A stretch of DNA of 64,000 bases, taken from NCBI RefSeq assembly GCF_022201045.2, contig NC_068558.1:7407501-7471500 (forward strand), in the 5' to 3' direction. This DNA comes from Citrus sinensis. Lineage: Eukaryota > Streptophyta > Magnoliopsida > Sapindales > Rutaceae. The notes below the pieces were generated by a model that was not told where the DNA came from, made no database searches, and saw only the letters and a program-made list of their open reading frames with translations. Made by a program: the position numbers and the translations under genes. Below, piece after piece: positions 1-12,836 of this stretch (position 1 is the stretch's first letter; each line of letters opens with the position of its first letter).

Positions 1-472
1 TAATTCTGAGGCATGATTTATTTATTTCCTTATTTTGCAATTTGATTATATTCTCATGCAAAATTTGACTTTTCCATACATTTTATGTCTGCCTCGTTGG
101 GTGTCATATCAGCTAATTAATTTGGGATAATAGTTCAGCAAAAAAGTAGATCGATTTAATTTTTGTTTTTATTCAAACTGTTTTTTGGGGTAGGTGCGGT
201 TTAGTGGAAGGGGGTTAAAACTTTTGCCATCATTTTGGGGAACACAGTATTTTGAAGGTAATAAACAATTAAAAAATTTATTATCAAGTTAGAAAGCTTG
301 ATTGCTAAAATATGGATATTTCTGCAAGTCATGTATCCTATGCATAGCATTGTCAATTTCTGTAATTCTATTTTGTTTATCAATCGTGGCTTGCAAATGT
401 TCACTTTCGCATCCTGCATCAAAATCTTTCCTTTAATTTGTATCTTATGAACATGTTGCTTTTTACTTGTAG

Positions 473-3400
473 GTAAAGGTTATCTTTTTCTCAAAAACAG
501 GGGAGCGGGCTTCCCCATTTGTACGTCAAATTTCAAGGAATTATTGGGCTTATGCCTCTTTTGCATTCGTGCTATGGCGAGAGGAGGAATCTTCCATTTG
601 GTGGAATACGTAAGTGGTTATGCTTTCTCATTAATGAGATTTTGCTATGCCAGTCTTTCATGTTTCATGAACCATGATAAAAAAATGTTTTTCAAGGAAC
701 ATTTGAAATAAAGTTATCTATCAATCGTATAAACAATTATTTTTCAGTTGCATGTATAATTTCAATGAATTGCAACAATACATCTGTGATTACTTGCAGT
801 GGAAACCAATGAAGGATTTGTGCTTTATTGTTTCCGATTGTTGAAGGTAGCTGTAACTGAGTTTTCGTCAATGACAATAGGTTTGAGGTGGAATCAGCGC
901 CTGCCATTGTTTTCTTGAAAGATCCGGGTGTTAAACCTGTCGTGTACTATGGTATGTTACTCTTCTTCTGTTACCTTGTTCACTCTTGGTGCCCTTTGAA
1001 TTTGTGAAAACCTAAATAGTGCTTATAATGTTGCAGGATCATTTAATAATTCACGGCTTTCAGAAGTCATGGAACAAAACAAACTGCAAGGTACTCTCAA
1101 TGCACTATTCCCTGTTATATACCTTTTCTTTCAAAAGGAGCACAAGTGTAATTTTCTCACGTTATTGTTACCAATGGTTTAGTTTACCTTGCTGGCTTCA
1201 TTTGGAAATGAGATACTGAAATGCGTTTATTTGATTCATCATTTATTTTTAGTTATACAAATTGGTTTAAAAGTTCAAGAGGCGGGTTTATAAATCTTTC
1301 AGATTGAAAATAGCCTTAAAATTAAGTTTATAGTTGCTTTTCTTATTTCCAGTCAATCTGCCCCATTCCTCTCGATACACAAACAAAAATTAAACATAAA
1401 CCCTAGCTGAGGTTGGTGTGAGAAATTAAGTTTTATAGTACAAATGATGTCAAGCATGAAAAAATGTAGAGATGCATATCTTCCGTCCACCATTCTATTT
1501 TACCTGCTTTACTGCTCGTACATTAGCATGAAAGAGATGGAAATCACCTTGTGGCTGTGTCATATTTCAAGGTGATGTAGTACTCAGCTGAGGGCTGACT
1601 GAGGGAAATTAGGAACACATGATATTACCTTTACTAGGTTGCGTGATTGAAATCTGTTGATATAGATCCTTGTCGTTTGTCTTATGGCCATTTGAAATAT
1701 CTTTAATATCAACCTTGAAGATGCTATTGCCATTTTTATTTTCTGTTTTTTATGATTCAGAATCAATTTTATCTATATTTTGGTAGGTCTTTATTTTTGT
1801 GGTACTTGTGTTTCAGAGCTTCCTCAATTAAGGAGTGTGACATCAATGGAATTGGGTTGTGATGCCCGGGGCTATTCTCGTGCTGGAAGCGATACTACAA
1901 TTTGGTATTGTGTTATTCTTGCGGGAAGGCTAAGTCCAGAGCTAAACAAAATGCGAGAGGTAAGCATTTCTGCCTGGATTCTGATCTGAGAAATTCTAGT
2001 CTTGAAAATCCGAGTGCAATAACTATATTATCAATATTCTTTGCTTTTCTTCTCCCCATGAAAAAAAAAAAAAAAACTTTGTTTCTCATAACAAATTTAT
2101 CAGCTTCCTCCTTCCTCTGATTAGTCTTAATTCTTTTTTTGCACAGATCCTTGTAGAGAAGATATAATTACATTTACATTGTAAATTTTGACTTTTTTGT
2201 TCTGTCATTACCCCTTGAAAATTTAAAAACTTGCTACAAAGTCAAAGCAAAGGGTAATTGGCAAAAGAGAGCTTAATATCTTTTCTTTTTGATTTCACAT
2301 ATGCACCATATTCTAAAGAGAAAAAGGGAAATGAGAAACTTTGTTATGGGAAACGTGGGGAGTGGCATACCTCACAGAAAAGAATTTTTCCAAAAAGAGG
2401 ATACAAAAGAAAACTGTTCCTATCGACTTTCTGAAATTTTTTTCTACTGCAGTTTTTCGAGGGAGTATTTTTCTAGATTTTTAATGATTTATAACTGTTT
2501 TTCGTCGTAAGATTTTCTCTTGGAATTTCAGCAGAGTTTCTGATCTCTTGCAACAAAAAGTTATATTGTTTTTTCAGGAGATGCACTCCTATCTGTTCTG
2601 GAGATGAAACCTTATTGAGTTTAAGTTTTGATCTCTTTCTTTCATTTTAGAACCCACTTCAAGCCCTGGACATCTTCTCCCTTATTTTAGTTGATCTATC
2701 CCATTTTAGTAAATTCTTAAAACTGCTGTTGAGACATTCTCACACCAATGTGGGACATGAGACACAAGCATCCAGCATCTCTTTTTATGGCGATTTATTT
2801 TCTACATATGACGTGATGCTTCTTTATTAAAATAGGTAGCAGCTGGTGGTAGTTTTCACTTTTTAGGGACTTCTCTAGATTAATGGATCACTTGTTCAGT
2901 GACATTTGAGCTCAATACTTTTGTCTTTATATTCAATTGTGTATTATTTGGTACAACAATTGCCCATAAATTCTTTGAGTTTAGTAATGGAGGAAATAAC
3001 ACAAGGCTGTAGACCATACGCAGGGTTCAAGAAACATTATTAAGTGATGATGAATCAAATGCAGCTGACACAGATCAATCTTTATCACCAGCAGCAGTCG
3101 CATTCAGAAACAAGAGACTGACTTTTGCTTGGCTTGATGGAGAAGCTCAAGATGTGAGTTTTATCATGCTAATTTCTTTGTTCTATGTTGATTTCTTTTT
3201 GCATTCTGATCTCTTTGTTTTATGGTTGTTGTTTCCCAGCATGTCGATGATATTGATTAGTGCTTAAGGCACATCTGTCTGAATTTCTTGAAGATTACCT
3301 GATTGTTATTGGTTGATCACAGCTAATCAGAGAATTTTGTTTAATGAATGAACCTTATTGGGAACAAATTAAAGGCATTTCACAGGGTCTTCACCAATTT

Positions 3401-5873
3401 GCAGGCTTCTCTGTGCAAAATATGTTGACATAGTTTAGTTTTTTGCTTCAAGCTATGAATCTTCTTTGTATCGCTGTTTGAGAATACACCATGAATTAGT
3501 ATTATATCTTTTAGGATTGTTAGCATTTATTGATGTAGTTTAGGAAAAACCTTTGTTTTGCCAATAATAGAGAAATCTATGTAACTGCTGTTTTTGTAGG
3601 GGAACTTTTGGTTCATTTTGGTGTTGTTTCAAAAAGTAGAACCAATAATTATCACATATATTACTTATTTCTTTTTGGGATAAACATTTAGAAGTTTAAC
3701 CTTCTTTATGGCAAAGTTTTTATATGGAACTTTATATCAATGCAGTGAATGTCATACTCTGAACACGTGCTATTTACAAGATATCAAATATTCCTATATG
3801 CATAATCTTAAAAAAGATAGTCGACATGTTGGTTTCATGGTTTTCTTCTGTTTTTATTATTGGAACTGAACTAAAAAGAAGAGTTCTCAGTTTCACAAAG
3901 TTTAAAACAAACTGGGACTAAATGTCTTCAACAAGTGAACTACTCTATTCTTTTATATATTATATGATATATTTATTTAAAACTTTTGAGGGGTTGGGCA
4001 AAGCCCAGATCAAACTTTTAAGCCCCTACCTCCCCAAGATTCAAACTCTATTAACCAGCCAAATAAATTTTCTTGAAAACCACTTGGCTAAACCATTGAG
4101 AATAACTGAATCAAGCCATATTGTGTTGGTTGCTTTGATGGTTTTATGGTGATCCTCCATTCATTTTTGGGATAATTGTGTACATGTTTATATCTTAATT
4201 TATGCAATAATGTCAGGCGCCATAAGCTACTAATAGTATTTCTCTTTGTCCAGAGATATTGTTCTTTCTACCTTTTCTCGGAAACATCCTTTGAAACCTG
4301 TGGAGCAAGGAGGGATATGAGTGATGTTCCTCGGTTATTTATTGTGCGTTACAAAAGAAACACCACTGAAGACGAGGCTAAAATTGAGAGAAAGCCAAGA
4401 AATATATGGGATGCAATGCAAGAGCAGGAAGTGGATCCTGCATCACAGCTCGTTGTGAGGTACAATGGTTCAGATGAAATTCCTCAGGTATGAACTTCTC
4501 AAACATTTTTGTTGTTGGCTGCCCTAATGGGTTGCAAATTCACCTGTCTTTGTTACTCTCTTTTACCTTGTCACAGATTGCAAAATGGGTCTCAGAAATA
4601 ATTCAGGATGGTGACTCCAAGGATCTCCCCTTCTATGTAAGTTGAGTTCCTATTGTAAATCTTTTTCAACTGGGTTTTCCATTCAATTGTTGCTTGTCTT
4701 TTTAGTTATAATGTTTTTATTAGATTAATGATTTATATGTAATTAGTTTCATGTTGGTTATCAAAAATTACTTAGATTCCCCAAATCCTTACTTATCACG
4801 TTTGCCACAAATGAATGTTGTTTCAATTTTCTGAAGGTACTGTTTTAGGTTCTAATTAGGGAGTTCCTAAAATGTTTCTAGATTCCTGGGTGTAATTTAC
4901 GTCTGTTTCATTAAGTATTCATTGCTATTATGTTATGGCTTATATATATATATATTTTTGAAAGAATGTTATGGCTTATATTAAGAACTGAAAAACTGGA
5001 TAAAAATTTGTGGATACTTCTCTTTGTGAGTCTTATGTTCATTGAAGTTTCTGTCTTTTCCCTATACAGAGAGCGAAGACTCCTGAGCTTGTTCCTGAGG
5101 ATTCTGAACCTCTCTTGACTAGAAGTGCACAAAGCCTTTTTTCCAAGAGCATTGGAATGAAGCAAAGGATTCGCAACATTATGGGCCAGTGTTATGATTA
5201 CCTGGGAGATCCAAGAATAGGTCCAGCCTTGCTTTTGGCCGCATTAATGTCTTTTGGTACCATCTGGCTGATGAGGGGTCAACAACTGGCTCATCCAAGT
5301 CAGTCCGGTCAACCAGGACCATCAGCTAATGAGGTAATTGAGAGCTTGATTATGAAATCTTCAGTTTAGTGGTTCTCACTCTTTTCAAATATAATGTGCA
5401 AAAGCTGTGTTGAGGAATCCTTATATTTCATTGTGTTGCTACACGCACACACACGGATACACACAAGCTTTTTGTTTGTGCTTAATAAGCATGTAGAAAA
5501 TGATACTAATCTACAAATTTATGTTAGCTAGAGTGAATTTCAGTGTCATCCTTCATGTTGAAACAAATTATTTTTTGGATAGTCCTAATATTAGGAGCCG
5601 AGTTATTGTTTTTCCCTTTTACCTACACTATTAGTTTCATCTCTACTTATGCATGTTACTTGTTTCGAGTTATTATCTCCATTTCTTTTTCTAGTCATAA
5701 ATCTGTACGGACCAATTGCTTTGGAAATGCTTGTATCTTTCCAGGATGAAAATAGACCAGCAAGAAGAAAGCGTGCAAAAAAAGGGTCAAACGAAGCTGG
5801 ACCTCCTTCTATCACTGATGAGGAACCAAAAGATGCTTACCAAATGCCGCTCTTGGATTCCGACTCTGACTGA
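473..5873 (+). CDS. Multi-exon membrane protein, 3' part only; tentatively thioredoxin-like/J-protein co-chaperone
   Basis: Nine exons join in one frame: 473-609, 881-951, 1037-1090, 1817-1959, 3013-3153, 4254-4487, 4577-4636, 5070-5334 and 5745-5873 (TGA 5871-5873), about 411 codons. The 5' exons lie left of the window. Early exons read like a thioredoxin-fold domain (VKVIFFSKTGERASPFV, then SAPAIVFLKDPG), but I see no CxxC active site. A single hydrophobic segment (ALLLAALMSFGTIWLM) near 5220-5270 looks like a membrane anchor. It is followed by a basic tail (RPARRKRAKKG) and an acidic end (DSDSD). This plan, thioredoxin-like region then C-terminal anchor, resembles DNAJC16-type ER proteins. 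The J domain itself would lie outside the window, so the family name is inference. The exon chain is well supported; the function is not. Confidence 0.6.
3965..4110 (-). mobile_element. tRNA-derived SINE remnant inside an intron
   Basis: On the minus strand the segment has a near-perfect RNA polymerase III A box (TAGCCAAGTGG, plus coordinates 4080-4090). About 31 bp downstream is a B-box-like GAGTTTGAATC (4038-4048), the spacing expected of a tRNA-derived SINE. It lies in the intron between the exons ending at 3153 and starting at 4254. Ends and target duplication were not resolved. Confidence 0.45.
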
Positions 5874-7439
5874 CATATGCTGCTTGACGGAATGGACGAT
5901 AGGAGCTCCAGAGCGATGCTGGAGATCCTTGAAACGAAGATTGAAGCTCTTGGTCATCCTGTTAAAACAATTATTGCGAAAGCTTTCTTGAATAGATTAA
6001 AAGATGATATCATGGTAGCACACGCCTCACAGAATATATGTAGTGATGCGGCATAGAAACTAGATATTGAAAGATGCTTTTGATAGAATTGAGTGAAATT
6101 CCTTTTTTCCAAAAAAAAATAATAATATTAAAATGTTGGGAAAACCGGATGCTTTTACAAATGTTGACTGATCATTGTTTATTTCTTATAATCTTTTGTT
6201 GTTATTTCCTTCCAAATTGCTTGATGGGAGGGGAGGAGGATTCTTGAGGCTATCTAATCTCCAATAACTTATACTTTATTTTGCAAACTGGATTTAATTA
6301 TACCAAAGTAAAAGTATAAATGGCATTATCAACACAAAAATATCAAAATAAACTAAAGTAATTAAGATCATTTTCATCAAACTAAATCAGTGTCATCAAA
6401 ATTACAAGATAATCTATGAAATTAAGCAAAAATAGAGTTTTAAGATTGAATACATTCATAAAAATCACATGGTATAAATGATCAATGCAATTACTTTCGT
6501 GAATCTTTTAAGTGTTTGCATTAGCTGTTATTTATATTATTTTTACAAATCTTATTTACATTGATACAATTGTAATTTAAATTTTAAACGTATTACTAAA
6601 AATGTTAGAAGAAATAAAATAAGATGAAAATAAAAATTAGAAATGAGCAGATGGGGAGGGGAGGAAAATTTCACCTCACCAAATAAAAAATTAGATATTA
6701 AATTATTTTTGTTCAATAAGAAATTGTATATAAAGTTATTCTCATCCTTCTCAAGTATATAAAAAATCCCTCCGGACCTGTTCCCATACAAAATTTTGTC
6801 TATTATAAATTTGAAAGCAAAAACATTGGTACACCCCTTGGTGCAGATATGGAATTACCAATGAATTAAAACAACTAAAAATTTTAGCAAAAGCAAGTTT
6901 GAGGTAATTGATAAGTTTGTTTACGGAGATAAATGAATTATAATGTTATTAACAGGTAAAGAGCAATACATACGCATTAGTGGGAGAAACACTTCCGTTT
7001 TTTTAAATAATATAAGAATATTAATAAGGAGAACACTTCCATTTGTTAATAATAGAAGAATATAAATGGGTGGAGCAATTCTATTTGGTGGAATCTACGT
7101 CCACAATCTACGATTTACATTAAAGTCATCCTAAGTATGAAGTATCACCCATCCCACATATATAGATTATTAGCAATTTAACAGAAAATGTATATCTAGT
7201 TGAAAACTAAAATTAAAAAAAAAAAGCAGAAAATAATCAAATATATACAATATCGTACTAACTTTCTCCAATTAAAAAAAAAAGAAAAAGAAAAGAAAAT
7301 TAATGAAAATTGATCGTCATGATAAAATATCTTCCGAAGTGCAATGAAATCAGACAATATAACACGTGGTGCACATAGCCCCAAAGAAGGGCAGTTATGT
7401 AATTTAGTTGAAGACAAACTCGGCTTCACAACGAGGAGG
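5874..7439. other. 3' UTR and AT-rich intergenic region
   Basis: The first 200-250 bases are probably the 3' UTR of the membrane protein gene. The remainder is AT-rich, with homopolymer runs and short open frames that do not resemble proteins. No RNA gene or transposon with clear ends was seen. The last part before 7440 should hold the promoter of the parvulin gene. Confidence 0.5.
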
Positions 7440-7557
7440 AGGTTTTAATTTATACGGTGCCCACGAGAAACCGTAGAGGTTGGCAGTTGGCTGCTGGTTC
7501 TTTTGTGTTTCTGAGTTACTCTGTTGAACCCTTTCGATCGAAGTCAAATCTTTTAAG

Positions 7558-8655
7558 GTAATGTGGTGATTTTGCTCTGATAGATCTTTCTGTTTTATTT
7601 ATGATTTTATTATTCTCTCTATTAAAGTAATCCGTAGAATAAGAAATAAAGAAATTCTCCTGTTTTTTAATTCATGCATTCCATCGACTCTTGTTTTCTT
7701 TTCATAAATTTTGATGCGGAATTGTGCTATTATGTGATCATTTACCATCTTAATTTGCATCTGGGTATGTTTTGATTTATGTAATAAGATGTAAAAATGG
7801 TCGTGATTTGAATGGTAATTTGCAAGTTCATTTGGTTTTATTTGCAATTTCATCTACGAGTTATATTTGGGGTTGGTTGGTAACTTCATTATTGGTGCTT
7901 TGGAGGGGAACCTTTTCGGGATTGAAATTTGGTGTGGCTATAGTGAGTTTATATGTGTGGTTTTGTTGATCCTTAGTGGAATTTATGGATGAGGCGGCAA
8001 GATTATCTGGAGTTGTAAGTAAACTGGGAAGATGGAGGTCACCATCATTTGAAGAAAATTTGATATGTTTGTTAATCACATGCATGTTTTGTTATTACTG
8101 ATGTTAATTATAGAATTTTGAACTTTGTTTGATTGATTAATATATGGGATATGGTTTGCCTTTTCCTGTTCTGTTTAGGAAGTAAGTATAAAGCAGAAGT
8201 TGTTGTTTGTTTGAAGTTCGTCAAAAAATAATATCCATAATACACCATGTCAATTGAGATTATATATATTATATATTCATTCTATTTGGATAATCAAGAA
8301 ACAAATAGAAAATATGTGCTGATTGTTTTTTGCTATCTTTTCCTTCAAACATCTATTTTTTCCCTTATCATTTTCTTTTCTTGAGTTTGTACTAGTCATG
8401 CTGCAACTGTGCTGCTGTGGCTGTGTATATAATATAAACCATCATTCTATTTGTTTTGACCTGCCCACCTATTTGATTGGTTTGAATTTTGTATTTCCCT
8501 TGCTTTCATTTACTTTCATTTATCCTATATTTGTATCGTTCAAACTCTTACTTCTTTAGGTATGAGTTTTAATTTTATCTTGTCTGCATTTGCCATGATT
8601 GTGATGGTATAGTTATTTTAAGAATTTTCCATTTTCTATGATTGTTTACACTCAG
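7558..8655 (+). promoter_or_regulatory. Probable leader (5' UTR) intron of the parvulin gene
   Basis: A good donor (TTTTAAG|GTAATG, 7558) and a pyrimidine-rich acceptor (ACTCAG|AAC, ending 8655) bracket a 1.1-kb intron. The second leader exon would start 33 bases before the ATG at 8689. T-rich, promoter-proximal leader introns in plants often raise expression. Transcript data are needed to confirm it. Confidence 0.5.
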
Positions 8656-8688
8656 AACTTTAAGTTTGATAAATTAGATTTTTCACCT

Positions 8689-9574
8689 ATGGGAAAGGAT
8701 TCTAAACCAAAGGATGGAGGGAAGGGTAAAGGAAAACAGGCAGCTGGTGGAGCTGATGATTCAAAGGGTAAAGGAAAAGGCGGGAAGTCAGCTGATGGCC
8801 TCGGCACCTGCACATATGTCAAAGGTCTCTTATTTTTGCTGACTCTATCCTGTAGCTTTCATAACTTTTAGTGCTTCTTGTCGCTTATCTTTTATGTCCT
8901 TCTTGTTAACCTTTTGTTCATTTTGGTCCTCAATTATGTTTTAGCACGACACATCTTATGTGAGAAGCAAGGGAAGATCAATGAGGCATACAAGAAGCTG
9001 CAAGATGGTTGGCTGAGCAATGGGGACAAGGTTCCACAAGCTGAGTTTTCAAAGGTGAAATAAGTAGAAAGTGTCTTTATTGAATGTTCGAAAGACAAAA
9101 CATCAAATTTTGATAACTATCTTAGATGAGTATTGCAGTGAGTTCTTACATTTCCTATTTGCACTTTCTAGGGGAAAAAATGGGTCTTTAGTTGGCCACA
9201 TTTATGAATGCCTTAGTTTGGATGTTGATTGTATATTGTTTATGTTTCTTTTCGTCCACTTCTTTTCAGATAGCTGCAGAATACTCAGAATGCCCGTCAG
9301 GAAAGAAGGGTGGAGATCTTGGATGGTTTCCACGTGGAAAGATGGCTGGCCCATTTCAGGAAGTTGCCTTCAATACTCCTGTTGGAGTTACCAGTGCACC
9401 TTTCAAGTCTACGTATGCTTTTAATTTCTTGTTATTGAAGCTTTTGCATCAGCAAGTTTTTGGTTCATTTGGTAGTCTAGCAGTATCGTTTCCCCATATA
9501 ATAGCTTATGTATCTTGTTTTTATGATGCAGGCATGGATACCACATAATCTTGTGTGAAGGGAGGAAGAATTGA
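8689..9574 (+). CDS. Parvulin-type peptidyl-prolyl cis-trans isomerase (Par14/PIN4 group)
   Basis: Four exons, 8689-8824, 8945-9054, 9270-9412 and 9532-9574 (TGA), give 143 aa, the usual size of plant Par14-like proteins. Residues 1-40 are a Gly/Lys-rich basic tail (GKGKGKQAAGG, SKGKGKGGK), as in PIN4, where it serves nucleic-acid binding and nuclear or nucleolar location. The rest is a single rotamase domain: ARHILCEKQGKI at its start, SECPSGKKGGDLGWFPRG in the middle, and HGYHIILCEGRKN at the C-terminus. There is no WW domain, so it is not a phospho-specific PIN1. I chose the ATG at 8689 because homologues begin MGKDSK. An upstream in-frame ATG at 8638 lies before the predicted acceptor of the leader intron. 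The enzyme isomerises Xaa-Pro bonds. It is convergent with the fucosyltransferase gene. Confidence 0.93.
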
Positions 9575-10344
9575 TCGGAAACAGTATGCCAATGAAGGGA
9601 ATCTCTGAAGGGCGAGCATGGAGATGAAAATAATGTTATTGTATAATATGTGAATCTGGCGCATCCATGATGATTGACATCGGTGACTGATCGATGCTTA
9701 TATGGTTCGAAGTTAAATGTTAAATGAGTACTTTTCTTATATGATTGACAATTGACAATTGACAACTGAACAGATATGTTCGCTATCCTGTGTCCGCTTT
9801 TCGTCAAAGAATTGAAAGTATGATGTTGTTTTGGACTGGGCCTGCTTCATGATAGATGGAAATAACTGAAGGAAACTAAACAAAGGTAGTACTAAAAGAC
9901 CGTTTGTATTGTATCGGAAAACTTTAAACTTGAATCACTTGAATGAAAAGGTTGCTCATCCTTGTGTTTCATATTTTCAATTTGGTAACTAAGAATTAAA
10001 GTTGAGAGTGTCTGATATGCGGCATAATCATGCAGCAAGAATAATTTCATATTTATAAGACTTACAATTTTTACGTAAACTCCCTAGTTGCTCCAGCAAT
10101 CAAAGGAAGAGTTTGTTTCTTGACACATACTCGTCCATCATTATTCAAAAAAAGCGAGTTACACCAGTAACTCTTGATGGTTCAAGGAAACAAATAAACT
10201 TCCTTCGTAAACAAAATAACTAGAACATTAATTTGGGAAAAAAAAAACTAGGATACATTTTAAATGGAACAGCAGATTCTATAGTACACTCACAAATTGC
10301 AACTATGATGAAGGCAGTTACAACAACACAGATCCTGATACAAC
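9575..10344. other. Shared 3' flank of two convergent genes
   Basis: This 770-bp stretch lies between the stop codons of the parvulin (+) and fucosyltransferase (-) genes and should hold both 3' UTRs. I see no coding exon or repeat with clear ends in it. Confidence 0.5.
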
Positions 10345-12836
10345 TTACAACTCATCTTGATGATCAACTAGCTTCAGACCCCAACTCATATCCTCACAGT
10401 GTCTCACATGAGGAACTAAAACTCCTGTGTCAATCCCCCTCTTAGCCTTGCAATCATAAAAGGGAGGTGCATGGAAACAAGGCTCCATTGACATGGCTCG
10501 ATGACAGGGTGGATCAGGAGCAGTATGATTCTCAGGCTTATAAAGGATCCATGGCCTTAATCCTCCTAGACTCTGAGCCACATATCCGAATGTCGACCAT
10601 GAGCTTGTGACCAATACATCAGTCAAGCTCAATAGATACATTTCTGCCCATGCCTTCCTGTTGTGCGTGCGCTTTTCAGTCTGTTGATATCTTTCTTGAC
10701 TTGGCTGGTAAATGCCTATCACTTCTCCTGTCACAGTCGGATATTCCCAGTACATGTCCCTCATCTTCTCAAAGTAACCAGAGCTTAAAGATGTCAAGAT
10801 TACTGCTTTAGATGTCTGATTCCAAGACTGACGGATGATGGCTTTCTCCTTGTCAACTTTGGGGAGCAGATTCTCCTTCAAGGTGCAAGCTAGGATCTGA
10901 TCGAACACGTATTGGAATGGACCAACACCAGTATCAAAGACTCGTATCTGGATGCCTATTCTTTCATCTGCTCTAGCTAAATATGTATCATAGTATCTGG
11001 TAATGAGTCCCCAGACCAGATTCGTGGGGTGGAAGAGATACCGACCCAAGAAGTGGAAAACAGAGTCTTTGTTTGGGAAGAGATTACTGAGCTCTTGCTC
11101 AAATGATGGGATCAAGAAGAGAGATGGGATGTAGTAATTATCAGTTTTCATGATCAACCATGGTACTTTCTGGAGAAAACTTTGATCTTCATCGCAAAAG
11201 AAAAGCTTATCGTGGTCATCATAATCATGGACTAGATGGAGATACACAAAAGATCGTGACGACCCATTTGAATTCATAGTATTGTTATTCTTCAGCAACC
11301 TCCCATAACAGTGCGGAGAAATTTGATCAAAGCTGTCAAACTGAGTTTTCAGAGGAAAATCTGAGGGGAGAAACCAAGAGACCTCTGGAAATGGTTCACA
11401 GAAGAGATCAACCATGTCAACTCCAGGATCGACTAGTAGCACCCGATTTGTAAGTAGAGCATAAAGAAATGCTGATGCAAGGGTTAAAATTCTGTTCCCT
11501 AATCCGCTAAAGGAAATCCATACTAAATAATTACAGTCCGAGGATTCTGGTTGATTGCCAGACTTGAGTTTTTGCAATGTTTTGTTATATGACTCGGTAT
11601 ATGGTCCGCATCTTTGATGGAGAGCTTCATAACTTCGTAACCTGGAAATGAGGTAAGAAGAAGGTTTCCGCGATAGTTCTTTTCGATAAAAGGCAGACTG
11701 GTATCTGCTAAGACAAGATTTTTTGTCGAACTCAGCAGAAAGAAGGCCACCAAGCAATTCCTTTGGCACCTCAGCAGACTGAAAGGAATCCTCTTCTGCA
11801 CTAAAAACTATGATAGGGAAAAAAGAAGAAGAAGAAGAGAGAATGTATCAAGTGCTGATCCACTTTGCAAGACTTCTTGCAGTCAAAAGAATCATGCAAC
11901 AAATCAACTGCATATGAAGATTAAATAACGCAGGAGAAATGGTCAATTTGTTTCCCAAGAACCATTAAAAGATCAGTTTCTCATTTCTCATTACTTCCAA
12001 TTGCTTGCAGATTTCTAACTGAATGCAAATCAATGAGTTAAGACAATGTGTGGCAAATTTATACAGCCAACTGAAGTTCACAAACACAACAGAATATTTA
12101 GTTGAATAACTGGCCATTTTTTGAGGATTTAGCTAGAGGTAAATAGAAGCTGTATGGTGAGCTAATCTGCAAGATCTATAGGATTGGGTCACGCAAGCTG
12201 ACAGAGCAGAGGAAAGAAGATGAAGACCTACTATGACTGTCACTATAGTAAACAAGTGACAGACTCATTAAAGCTAAAAGCTAAATAAAACTTTACAAGC
12301 ATAAGCAACTAGAAGTATAACGTTTTGATTTCAAAGGCGACTCGTTACAGTAAAGCATTAACTTTTCAGGATCTTCAAAATGGTTAAGCATCAGATCCTA
12401 CGACTAAAATTAGATTAAAAAATAAACTTCGATTCAATCAAAATGCAGATCATTCATTATACTGAAACTGATAGTGTTACTAAAAACAGCACAAACAGAT
12501 TCGTATGGGCTTATAAAATAAATGAACCACAATTTCCAAATTAAAAAAAACAGGTTTCAAAAAGCAAGTACCTTTTCGTGATTTGACTTCAAAAGATTTA
12601 GCTTCATTGGCCTCCCAAACGCCATCATCAGGTGGGTCTCTAAGCACCACCGACACTGAGAACAGAACCGAAACAAGCATCAAAGTAACGACAGCAAGAC
12701 CCATCATCCGCATCGAATTAAACTCAAACCCGTATTGAGCAACCGGATCTCTCAACACATTGTCGTAGTTACTGCCGTTGTCAGGATCCGACTGGGTTCC
12801 GAGATCACCGTCCGGGTTCTTCTTGACCCGCTTCAT
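10345..12836 (-). CDS. FUT1: Xyloglucan-type galactoside alpha-1,2-fucosyltransferase (GT37)
   Basis: Two exons, 12836-12572 and 11807-10345, join in frame (S-R-K-G/V) to give 575 aa. The protein is a type II Golgi membrane enzyme: a cytosolic tail of about 42 residues, one membrane anchor (MMGLAVVTLMLVSVLFSVSVV, residues 44-64), a stem, then the catalytic domain. GT37 signatures are clear: WISFSGLGNRILTLASAFLY, RVLLVDPGVD, the donor-binding IGIQIRVFDTG, and SSWSTFGYVAQSLGGLRPWI. Family members move fucose from GDP-fucose to galactose on xyloglucan or arabinogalactan side chains. Which acceptor applies here cannot be read from sequence, so the FUT1 label is by family only. The tail ends in LVDHQDEL, longer than I expect for the family. 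The 764-bp intron follows the anchor exon. Confidence 0.92.

Noticed and set aside
2730-2880. Possible small transposon with a TGTCCCACATTGG-like motif (reverse strand)
   Set aside because: The motif is common in plant repeats, but I found neither matching ends nor target duplications.
7981-8020. Possible alternative first exon (MDEAARLSGV followed by GTAAGT) of the parvulin gene
   Set aside because: The frame and donor are suggestive, but known homologues start at MGKDSK and the leader intron fits without it.
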